From Frankia alni ACN14a (lineage in GTDB: Bacteria > Actinomycetota > Actinomycetes > Frankiales > Frankiaceae): 64,000 bases of DNA. Shown piece by piece: positions 28,425 to 36,558 of this stretch. The stretch spans positions 1,296,962 through 1,360,961 of the forward strand of contig NC_008278.1 in assembly GCF_000058485.1 (NCBI RefSeq). The letters are read 5' to 3'. The position numbers and the translations under genes were made by a program. How positions within the stretch are numbered: the first letter of the stretch is position 1; every line of letters starts with the position of its first letter. The notes beneath the pieces are model-generated. The model was not told the DNA's origin. It saw only the letters and a list, made by a program, of their open reading frames with translations, and made no database searches.

Positions 28425-31013
28425 GTGTTCACCGACGTCCGACTACGCGAAGTGTGGTCGCATCTGGAGTCGGGCGGGGCACAGGCCCTGACTCTCGATG
28501 TCTTCGACACCTTGTTGTGGCGCATGGTGCCCGAACCCACCCACGCGTTCGTGTTGCTGGGCCACCGGCTTGCCGACGCCGGCCACCTGCCGCCCAGCGT
28601 CTCGCCCGGGGAGTTCGCCCGGCTGCGCGTGCACGCCGAGCATGTGGCGCGGCTGCACGCCCACGACACCCGCGGCACCCACGAGGTGCGCCTGGACGAA
28701 ATCTGGCAGGTGCTGGCGCCCGCGTTGCCGGGCACCGCCGGGGTGCAGGACCTGATCGACGCCGAGGTCGCGGTCGAACGCGAACTGTGCCGGGCCGACC
28801 TCGCCGTGGTCGAACTCGCCGAACTCGCCATGACCAAGCTCGGTCTGCCGGTGTACCTGCTGTCGGACACCTACTTCTCCGCCAGCCAGCTCGAACGGCT
28901 GCTGAACCGGCCGGAGCTCTCGGGGGTGCCGTTCACCCGGATCTTCACCTCCTCCGATGCCGGGACCTCGAAGAGCGACGGGCTGTTCCAGCACATGCTG
29001 GCCGCGTCCAACCTCCAGCCGTCCCGGGTGGTCCACCTCGGCGACCATCCCGTCGCCGACGTCGAGGGCGCCCGCGAGCACGGGCTCGTCGCCATCCATT
29101 ACCCCAAGTACGCCGGATCGCTGCGGCAGACCCTCGACCTGGAGGGACTGCGCAACCAGCCCGGCGACGACGTCCCCATCGACCCGGTCGACGGCGACTT
29201 CGGGATGACGGCCCTGCGCGCCCGGACACTGCACCGCGCGGACGCCCTCGCCGTGCCCGCCGGGCTGCGCCGCTACTGGGAGACCGGGGCCACGGTGTTC
29301 GGCCCGGTCTTCGCCGGCTTCGCCGAATGGGCGGTGGAGCGGGCGCGGGACTTCGGCGCCGACCACATTTACTGCCTGATGCGGGAGGGGGACTTCCTGT
29401 CCCGCCTGCTCGTCGACCCGGGCGAGGACGTCGGCGTGTCCGTGTCGACGATGTGGGCGTCCCGGCAGGTGTGTGCGCTGTCCAACGTGTTCGAGGGCAG
29501 CCCGCAGGAGCTGAAGAGCTTCCTGGTCCGCCGGCACGCGCCGAGCGTCGGCCAGCTCCTGCGCCAGCTCGGCGTCCGGCTGGAGCACGTCGCCGGCATC
29601 TCCGCGCTGGCCGACCGGCGCCTCGACGTGCCGGGCCTGCTCGACGACACCCTCGAGGAGCTCTGCTCGGACGAGCGGATCCGCAGCGAGATCGTGCTGA
29701 CCGCCACCCGGCTGCGCGAGCGCTACGTGCGCTACCTCGACAGCCAGCTGCCGGAGACCGGTCGGGTCGTCTTCCTCGACCTGGGCTGGGGCGGCACCAT
29801 CCAGGCGCTGCTCACCCGGCTGCTGGCCTCCACCGGGCGCAAGCTGGACATCCTCGGCCTGTACCTGGCGACGAACCAGGCGGCGATGAGCCACCGGCTC
29901 GCCGGCATGGAGCTGGAGGGCTACGTGGCCTCCGGCGGGCAGCCGGAGACGATGGCCAACCAGCTCATGCGCAGCCCCGAGGTGCTCGAACAGCTCTGCA
30001 TGCCCGACGTCGGGTCGCTGGTCTCGTTCGACGAGATGAGTAACCCGGTCCTCAGCATCGACCGGACCTCGCGCACCCAGGTCGCCCAGCGCGCCGCGGT
30101 GCAGGACGGCATCCTCGCCTTCCAGCGGGAATGGCTGCGCTACCGGCGCTCGGAGACCCCGATGCCGTCGCTGGCCTCCGCCGGGGCGCGCCGCGCCGGG
30201 CTGCGCATGCTGACCCGCTTCGTCGCCCGCCCCACCGCCGCCGAGGCCGCCGCGTTCGGCTCCTGGGCCCACGACGACAACTTCGGCTCCGACGCCACCG
30301 AGGGTCTGCTGCCGCCGGAGCTCGTGCGCCGGATGCCCTACCTCACCCCGGCCGACATCGACCGCATCTCCATGCGGGAGCTGTACTGGCCGGCGGGCGT
30401 CGCCGGCGTCGCCAACCGGCCGCTCGCGGTCATCAGCGGGCTGGCCGCGGCCGCCGGCGTCCCGCCCGAGGAGGTCTCGCCGGAGGCCGCGGCCGGGCCC
30501 GTCGAGGTCTACGTCGACACCGGGGCCGACTTCGTCAACGGGGTGAAGGAGACGGCGCTGACCCGGTCGGCCCGCGACGGGCTGTCGCTCGTCCGGCTCA
30601 GCGTGGAGGCCGTCGGCGCCCGCCGCATCCGCATCGACCCGGCCGGCCGGCGCGGGCTGCTGCGGCTGGACTGGCTGACGCTGTCGTTCCACATCAACAA
30701 CATCGCCGAGCCCTACAAGGTGACCATCACCTCGCTGGACGACCCCGCCCAGCAGCTCGCGCTCGTCGGCCTGCGGCTGCTGCAGCCGAACCTGGTGGAG
30801 ATCCTCGGCGACGACCCCCAGTTCGTCTACACGATCGACCTGGCCACCCAGCCGCACCTCGCCGGGGTCTACGCGCTCGAGGTCGAGATGGCGTTCGGCT
30901 GGATGGGTATCCGGGGTGACGCGCTGATCCTGCCGGCCGCCGGCCCGGCCCGGGACGGGCTTCCCGTCCGGGCGGCCCGCAAGATCCGGCGCGAGCTCGG
31001 AGGACTGCGGTGA
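28425..31013 (+). CDS. Large HAD-superfamily protein of glycan locus
   Basis: 862 residues. The N-terminal HAD domain has motif I LDVFDTLLW (nucleophile and acid/base Asp), motif II LLSDTYFS, and motif IV HLGDHPVADVEGA. A middle domain (about 290-560) contains CLMREGDFLSR and FLDLGWGGT. A C-terminal beta-rich domain (about 680-830) is probably carbohydrate-binding. Such proteins occur in polysaccharide clusters as phosphatases or phosphotransferases of unknown substrate. GTG 28425 is preferred because GGAGAGG lies 7 nt upstream; an ATG at 28410 is possible. Its stop overlaps the methyltransferase start. Confidence 0.82.
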   Translation: MFTDVRLREVWSHLESGGAQALTLDVFDTLLWRMVPEPTHAFVLLGHRLADAGHLPPSVSPGEFARLRVHAEHVARLHAHDTRGTHEVRLDEIWQVLAPALPGTAGVQDLIDAEVAVERELCRADLAVVELAELAMTKLGLPVYLLSDTYFSASQLERLLNRPELSGVPFTRIFTSSDAGTSKSDGLFQHMLAASNLQPSRVVHLGDHPVADVEGAREHGLVAIHYPKYAGSLRQTLDLEGLRNQPGDDVPIDPVDGDFGMTALRARTLHRADALAVPAGLRRYWETGATVFGPVFAGFAEWAVERARDFGADHIYCLMREGDFLSRLLVDPGEDVGVSVSTMWASRQVCALSNVFEGSPQELKSFLVRRHAPSVGQLLRQLGVRLEHVAGISALADRRLDVPGLLDDTLEELCSDERIRSEIVLTATRLRERYVRYLDSQLPETGRVVFLDLGWGGTIQALLTRLLASTGRKLDILGLYLATNQAAMSHRLAGMELEGYVASGGQPETMANQLMRSPEVLEQLCMPDVGSLVSFDEMSNPVLSIDRTSRTQVAQRAAVQDGILAFQREWLRYRRSETPMPSLASAGARRAGLRMLTRFVARPTAAEAAAFGSWAHDDNFGSDATEGLLPPELVRRMPYLTPADIDRISMRELYWPAGVAGVANRPLAVISGLAAAAGVPPEEVSPEAAAGPVEVYVDTGADFVNGVKETALTRSARDGLSLVRLSVEAVGARRIRIDPAGRRGLLRLDWLTLSFHINNIAEPYKVTITSLDDPAQQLALVGLRLLQPNLVEILGDDPQFVYTIDLATQPHLAGVYALEVEMAFGWMGIRGDALILPAAGPARDGLPVRAARKIRRELGGLR

Positions 31014-32767
31014 CCGACCAGCGGGACCCCGAACCCGCTGCCATCGGACCGCTGAACGGCGCTGATGCCCCGAGAGCCCGGGGCGTACGGGGCGAGGGTG
31101 CCGAGCCGGACGAGCCCGCGGTGCGGGGCCCGTTCGAGGTGCGCGGTGGTCCGTCCCGCCAGTCCAGCACAGCTCCGTCCGCGGCGCCCCCGGCGGGGAT
31201 CTCCCCGGTGGCGTCCGCGACGGCGACCGACGTGGCGACACCCGCCGCGGCCGAGGCCGGCCCCGGTCCCGCGGCTGGCCCCGATCCTGCGGGCGGCCCC
31301 GATCCTGCGGGCGGCCCCGATCCTGCGGCTGGTACCGGTCCCGCGGCCGGGACCGGATCGGTGGATCCGGAGGAGCACGGCGCCGTTCGGGACAGCTTTG
31401 CCGAGCTCGCGGCCATCGCCGCCGGCCCCAACCGCGCCGGCGATGATCCTGCCGGGGCCGATCCTGCCGGGACCGATCTCGCCGGAAGCGATCGTGGCCG
31501 GACGGGGCCGGGGTCGGGCCTCGCCCGCAAGGACGATCATGCCCTCGACGTGGGCGACGCCGCCGAGCCGACGCTCGCGCCGTTGCTGCTGCACTCCCTG
31601 TCCGACCTGCGGGAGATCTGGGTTCCGCTGATCGAGGCCGCCGGCGCGCGCAGCGTGGCGGAGATCGGCTCGGAGAGCGGGGTGACCACCTCCCTGCTCG
31701 TCGACCTGCTCCGCCGCGGCGGCGGTGGTCGGCTCGTCGTCGTCGACCCGGACCCGGGGGTGGCGCCGACCTCCGGCGGCGGGCTCGACGTGCAGGTCAT
31801 CCGCGGCTACAGCCCGCAGGCCCTCGACGGCCACGCGCCGACCGACGCCTACCTCATCGACGGGGATCACAACTACGCCACCGTGCACGGCGAGCTCACC
31901 GCGATCGCCGACGCGGTCGCCCGGTTCAGCCGCTCGTACTTCCCGCTGGTGGTCCTGCACGACGTCGGCTGGCCGGCGGGGCGGCGCGACCAGTACTACA
32001 ACCCGGACCGGGTCCCCGCGGACGCTCGCCAGCCGCACTCGTGGGACGTCGGCGTCGAAATCGACGATCCCGGGGTGGTTCGCGGGGGCTTTCGCGGGAT
32101 GGGGGCGTTCGCCTGGGCGCTGACCGAGGGCGGACCGCGCAACGGGGTGCGCACGGCGATCGAGGACTTCGTCGCAGAGCATTCCGACCTGCGGTTCTTC
32201 ACGGTGGCGCCGATCTTCGGGCTGGGTGTGGTGGTCGACCGTCGGGCGCCGTGGGCCCGCCGGATCGCGGACCTGCTCACGCCGTGGGTCTCCAACCGAC
32301 TGCTGTCCCGGATGGAGCGCAACCGCGTCGACCTGTACCTGCACGTGCTGCGGTTGCAGGACGCGGCGGCGGCGATGGCCCGCGCGCGCCAGCGGGAGTG
32401 GTCCCGGCTCGACGACGAGCGCAGCCGGCTCGCCGCCCTCGAACTGGAGCACCTGCACCGCATCGGCCAGTTGGAGCACGAGCTGGCCGCCCTGCGTCGG
32501 CGCGAGGCCGAGGACGCCGAGCGCGCTGTCCACGGCCACCGACCGGCCGCCGACGCCGACGAGCCGAGGCTCCGACAGGTCGCCCGGATCGCAGGCTCGG
32601 CGCTGCGGTCCCGACTGGGCCCGACCGGGCAGGAACGGCTGGCACGGGTGCAGACCCGGATCGCCGACACCGGCACCGCCCGCACCGCCCTGCCCGCCCT
32701 GCGCCGCCGGCCGAGTGCCCCGGCGCGGGGTGGCCCGAGCGATCCGGGCGCACCCCCGCCCGGGTAG
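31010..32767 (+). CDS. SAM-dependent methyltransferase with C-terminal coiled coil
   Basis: 585 residues. A disordered leader of about 185 residues carries PDPAGG repeats. It is followed by a class I methyltransferase (about 200-400; motif I VAEIGSESGVTTSLL, and YLIDGDHNYATVHGEL typical of the CmcI/TylF-like Methyltransf_24 group). A heptad-rich coiled coil of about 75 residues (about 435-510) and a basic tail complete it. The GTG overlaps the HAD gene stop (GTGA), so the pair is coupled. Divergent from the Wzm/Wzt operon, it may modify the exported glycan. Confidence 0.83.
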   Translation: MTDQRDPEPAAIGPLNGADAPRARGVRGEGAEPDEPAVRGPFEVRGGPSRQSSTAPSAAPPAGISPVASATATDVATPAAAEAGPGPAAGPDPAGGPDPAGGPDPAAGTGPAAGTGSVDPEEHGAVRDSFAELAAIAAGPNRAGDDPAGADPAGTDLAGSDRGRTGPGSGLARKDDHALDVGDAAEPTLAPLLLHSLSDLREIWVPLIEAAGARSVAEIGSESGVTTSLLVDLLRRGGGGRLVVVDPDPGVAPTSGGGLDVQVIRGYSPQALDGHAPTDAYLIDGDHNYATVHGELTAIADAVARFSRSYFPLVVLHDVGWPAGRRDQYYNPDRVPADARQPHSWDVGVEIDDPGVVRGGFRGMGAFAWALTEGGPRNGVRTAIEDFVAEHSDLRFFTVAPIFGLGVVVDRRAPWARRIADLLTPWVSNRLLSRMERNRVDLYLHVLRLQDAAAAMARARQREWSRLDDERSRLAALELEHLHRIGQLEHELAALRRREAEDAERAVHGHRPAADADEPRLRQVARIAGSALRSRLGPTGQERLARVQTRIADTGTARTALPALRRRPSAPARGGPSDPGAPPPG

Positions 32768-32966
32768 GACCATGGCTCCTCGACCGACAACGGCTTCCCG
32801 ATCCGGAACGGCCCCGGCCTCATGGCCGGCTCCGGCAGCGGCCGGTTCGCCGCTGGTGGAGCCGCGCTCGCCGGGGTGCTGGCCGTGCCGGTCCTGCTCG
32901 ACCGGTCCGGGCGGCTCGCCGCCATCATGAGGCCGTCCGTATCGCCGCCGTCCCCTGAGGTGGATC

Positions 32967-33323
32967 ATGGCTGTTCTCCGGATCGTCGCCGACCTGCCGT
33001 CCCGCTCCCTGCCGGCCGCCCGGCGCTTCTACGCGGCCGTTCTCGGGCTTGAGCCGATCATGGACCACGGCTGGGTCGTGACGCTGAGCGATCCCGATCG
33101 ACCCGGCCCGCAGCTCACCCTGCTGACGCACGACCTCACCGCACCGGCCGTCCCGGCCGTCTCGGTCGAGGTCGACGACGTCGACGCCGCCCATGCCGCG
33201 GCTCTCGCCGCCGGTGCCGGCATCGTCCACCCGCTCACCGACGAGCCGTGGGGCGTGCGCCGATTCTTCGTCCGGGATCCGGACGGCAACGTCGTGAACG
33301 TCCTCGGCCACGCCCGGGCGTGA
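32967..33323 (+). CDS. VOC (glyoxalase/bleomycin resistance) family protein
   Basis: 118 residues with two beta-alpha-beta-beta-beta modules. Motifs: RFYAAVLGLEP in the first half and FFVRDPDGNVVNVL at the end, with the usual terminal metal-ligand-like region (here Asn rather than Glu). This resembles PhnB/glyoxalase-like proteins of unknown substrate. The ATG has GAGG 6 nt upstream. It is convergent with the WD40-kinase gene, 15 bp apart, and shows no evident link to the glycan genes. Confidence 0.85.
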   Translation: MAVLRIVADLPSRSLPAARRFYAAVLGLEPIMDHGWVVTLSDPDRPGPQLTLLTHDLTAPAVPAVSVEVDDVDAAHAAALAAGAGIVHPLTDEPWGVRRFFVRDPDGNVVNVLGHARA

Positions 33324-33338
33324 CGACCGGCCCCGCGG

Positions 33339-36300
33339 TCAGCAGACCGGCTGGTAGGGGACATCGGCGATGTGCCGCTGCCATTCGGCGTCGTCGATCT
33401 GTTTCGACGGGTCGGCGCAGGCGGCGGCGATGAGGCTGGCGTCGTCGATGCGGCTGATCCGCACGGTGTAGTCGTCGCTGGCGGTGGCGATCCCGCTGCC
33501 GTCCGGTGTCCAGGCCAGGGCCTGGATCCAGTCGCCGTGCCCGTTGATCGTGCCGACCGACGCCGGTCGGCCGGTGCCGGAGACGTCCCACAGGTGCACG
33601 GTCGTGTCCCAGCCGGCGGTGGCCAGCGTCCTGCCGTCCGGGCTGAAGGCCAGGTCGAACACCCACTTCTCGTCGGCGGGGAAGGACGCGGTGGCCGCCG
33701 GGCGCGACGGGTTGGTGATGTCCCAGAGGCGGGCCGTGCCGTCGTAGGCGCCGGTGGCCAACCGCCGCCCGTCCGGACTGAACGCCACCGTCCAGACGTA
33801 GTCGGTGTGCGCGGTGATCGCCGCCAACGGCCGCGGCCGGCGCGGATCGGTGATGTCCCACAGCCGGGCGGTCCGGTCGGCGCTCGCGGTGGCCAGCAGG
33901 TGACCGTCGGGGCTGAAGGCGACCTCGTTGACCCAGCTCGTGTGCCGGTCGAGCACGGACAGCGCGGTGGGATGGCGCGGATCCGTCACGTCCCACAGCC
34001 GGGCGGTGTTGTCGTAGCCGGAGGTCGCCAGCGTCCGGCCGTCCGGACTGAACGCGGCGTCGAGGACCCAGCCGTTGTGCCCGTGGATCACGGCGAGCTC
34101 GGCGGGATGGCGGGGGTCGCTGATGTCCCACAGGATCGCCGACCGGTCGTAGCTGACCGTGGCCAGCGTCCGGCCGTCCGGGCTGAACGCCGCGTCGAGG
34201 ACCCAGGATGTGTGCCGGGTCAGGGTCGACAGCTTCACCGGATGCGCTCGGTCGGAGATGTCCCACAGCTGGACGAGGTCGTCCGCGCCGGTCGAGGCGA
34301 GCAGCCGCCCGTTCGGGCTGATGTCGACGCCGAGCGCGGAGGCCGTGTGCCCCGTGAGGACGCTGGCGGTCGCCGCGGCGAAGGAGGTGCGCAGCGCGGC
34401 GCGGGCCTCGCGCACCGGGCTGATGCGGTAGGCGGCCAGCGACAGCCGGGCGGCGAGGTCCGCGTCGGAGTTGCGCACGGCCTCGGCGGCCAGCGCCACG
34501 CGGGCCGCGGTCTCCTCCCGGCTCGGCCGCTGGCCGCCGCCCGTGGTCAGCGCCAGCGGCATCAACGCCGCGATCAGCAGCACCGCAAGGATGGGCGCGG
34601 CGAGCAGCGCGATGCGCCGCCGGTCCCACCGGCCGCGGCGCCGGCTCGGCGCGCCGGGGTCGTCCGCGGCGCCCGCACCCGCCGGGCCGGCGTCGAGGCC
34701 GCCCCGCGCCGGATCGCCGACGGCCGGGCCACGGTGGCCAGGGCCGGCGGCGGATGGCGGGCCGCCCCGATCATCGGTTGGCGGCGGCCATCCTCCCGCG
34801 GCGCCGAGGTCCGCACGTGCGGCGGCGGGGTCGCCAGGCCAGCCCTGCGCCGCCGCGCCGGGGGAGCGGTCGGGCGTGTCGAGGGCGTGGTCGGGCGACG
34901 TGGCGGGGCGGGCCGGATCGGCAGGCCGAGGCCGCACCCGGCCGGTCGGCTTGGCGCCGAGCGACGATCCGCCGCCGTCGGTCCCGGCGCGCTGGGGCGG
35001 GGCCAGCATCGGCGCCGCGGACCGGATGACGCGGGTCACGTCGGGATCGGGATGGGTCGAGGGTCCCATCCCGACCAGGCGCAGGAACAGCTCCTGCGCG
35101 GTCGGCCGGGCGGCCGGGTCCTTGCGCATCGCCTCCTCGACGATCGGGCGAAGCGCCGGGTCGAGGCCGTCGAGCAGCGGCTCGCGATGCACGACCCGGT
35201 AGAGCTGAACCGGTGTCGGGCCGTCGCCGAAGGGGAACGACCCGGTCCCCGCGTAGGTGACCAGACCGCCCCAGGCGAACACGTCCGCCGCGGCCGACAC
35301 GGGTTCGCCGTTGGCCTGCTCGGGCGCCATGAACGCCGGGGTGCCGACCCGTTGGATCTCCTGGCTCAGCATCGTCTGGGCGTCCAGCGCCCGCGCGATC
35401 CCGAAGTCGATCACCCGTGGGCCCAGGGAGGACAGCAGGACGTTGGACGGCTTGAGATCGCGGTGCACGAGACCCGCGCCGTGGATCGACGTCAGCGCCG
35501 CCGCGACGCTCACCGCGAGGCGTTCCAGGTCGGCCGAGCGCAGCGGGCCCTCCGCCGCCACGCTCTGGGCGAGGGTCAGTCCGTCGATGTACTCGGTGAC
35601 GAGGTACGGCAGCCCGTCCGGGGGGTCGACGACATCGAGCACCTCCGCGGTGCAGAACCGGGCCACCCGGCGGGCGATGTCGGCCTCGCGGCGGAACCGG
35701 GCCCGGAACTCGGGCACCCGGGCCAGGTCCGGCCGGATCACCTTGACCGCGACGAGCCGGCCCGCGTACCCGGTCACACCGGGGCGGCCCCGCCCGAGGT
35801 AGACGGTGCCCATCCCGCCCTCACCGAGCCGGCCCAGCAGCTCGACGTGGACGAGTTCCCGCGGGTCGTCGCGGTCGAGGGGCGCGACCGGGCCGCCCGG
35901 TCCCGACCCGCCCGCGGCAGCCCCGTCGGCCGCCGACGGGAGGCTCACCGGGCCGCGTGGCGCGGCCTGCGCGCCACTCGGCGGCGAAGAAGGCGCCCCG
36001 GGTGGCGGGGACGACGCCCCGGGCGGTGGCGGGGACGCTACGCCGGACGCCCCGGCGGATCCCGCACCGGCGGCGCTCGCCAACCCGGTCGCGGCGGCCA
36101 GGGCGGCGTGCGGCAGCAGGTTCGGGGGTAGCGGTGGGCTCTGGGACGGCGAGGAACGGGGCACCGGCCTGGGGGCCGCCGGGGTGGCGGGCGCTACAGC
36201 CTGAGGCGGTGTTCCCCCGACGGGCGCGGGCGTTCCCTCGAGCGGTGGGGGCGGGAACGGCACCGCGGTGGGCTGCGGCGTGGCGGCCGGGCCCTGGCCG

Positions 36301-36362
36301 GGCGGCGGCGCGGGCTGGGGTGTCTCCCCCCGCGCCCTGCCCGTCTCCCGCTTGCGGCGCAA
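33339..36362 (-). CDS. Ser/Thr protein kinase with WD40 beta-propeller
   Basis: 1007 residues. A Pro/Ala/Gly-rich leader (about 160) is followed by a complete Hanks-type kinase (about 170-430). Its motifs are GEGGMGTVYLG, VAVKVI, HRDLKPSN (about 297), DFGIA (about 317) and MAPEQ. A linker and one transmembrane helix (about 600) follow, then seven WD40 repeats ending LWDI(S/T), enough for one seven-blade propeller outside the cell. The propeller probably senses a ligand or protein. The start is the only in-frame candidate, a TTG at 36362 with GGGGGG just upstream, so the N-terminus is uncertain. Confidence 0.9.
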   Translation of the reverse strand: MRRKRETGRARGETPQPAPPPGQGPAATPQPTAVPFPPPPLEGTPAPVGGTPPQAVAPATPAAPRPVPRSSPSQSPPLPPNLLPHAALAAATGLASAAGAGSAGASGVASPPPPGASSPPPGAPSSPPSGAQAAPRGPVSLPSAADGAAAGGSGPGGPVAPLDRDDPRELVHVELLGRLGEGGMGTVYLGRGRPGVTGYAGRLVAVKVIRPDLARVPEFRARFRREADIARRVARFCTAEVLDVVDPPDGLPYLVTEYIDGLTLAQSVAAEGPLRSADLERLAVSVAAALTSIHGAGLVHRDLKPSNVLLSSLGPRVIDFGIARALDAQTMLSQEIQRVGTPAFMAPEQANGEPVSAAADVFAWGGLVTYAGTGSFPFGDGPTPVQLYRVVHREPLLDGLDPALRPIVEEAMRKDPAARPTAQELFLRLVGMGPSTHPDPDVTRVIRSAAPMLAPPQRAGTDGGGSSLGAKPTGRVRPRPADPARPATSPDHALDTPDRSPGAAAQGWPGDPAAARADLGAAGGWPPPTDDRGGPPSAAGPGHRGPAVGDPARGGLDAGPAGAGAADDPGAPSRRRGRWDRRRIALLAAPILAVLLIAALMPLALTTGGGQRPSREETAARVALAAEAVRNSDADLAARLSLAAYRISPVREARAALRTSFAAATASVLTGHTASALGVDISPNGRLLASTGADDLVQLWDISDRAHPVKLSTLTRHTSWVLDAAFSPDGRTLATVSYDRSAILWDISDPRHPAELAVIHGHNGWVLDAAFSPDGRTLATSGYDNTARLWDVTDPRHPTALSVLDRHTSWVNEVAFSPDGHLLATASADRTARLWDITDPRRPRPLAAITAHTDYVWTVAFSPDGRRLATGAYDGTARLWDITNPSRPAATASFPADEKWVFDLAFSPDGRTLATAGWDTTVHLWDVSGTGRPASVGTINGHGDWIQALAWTPDGSGIATASDDYTVRISRIDDASLIAAACADPSKQIDDAEWQRHIADVPYQPVC

Positions 36363-36558
36363 GATTCCCCCCGAGCTGAGATGGTCGACACCGCGGACCT
36401 CGTGTGCACGATCATCATCTCATGGTCCGTTGGGCCCGGCTGGTGCCGTCTCGGTCGGTCCGGGCTCCTTGCCAGTGTGCCGCTGCGCGCGTGAGCGCGC
36501 ACGCTGTGCAGTGGATATCGGGTCCTATGCCGGCGGTCGCCGGTCCGCCGGTCGCGGG

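Noticed and set aside
28443-31241. A 932-residue antisense frame opposite the HAD gene
   Set aside because: It mirrors a well-conserved sense gene; composition is that of a GC-driven shadow with no start signal.
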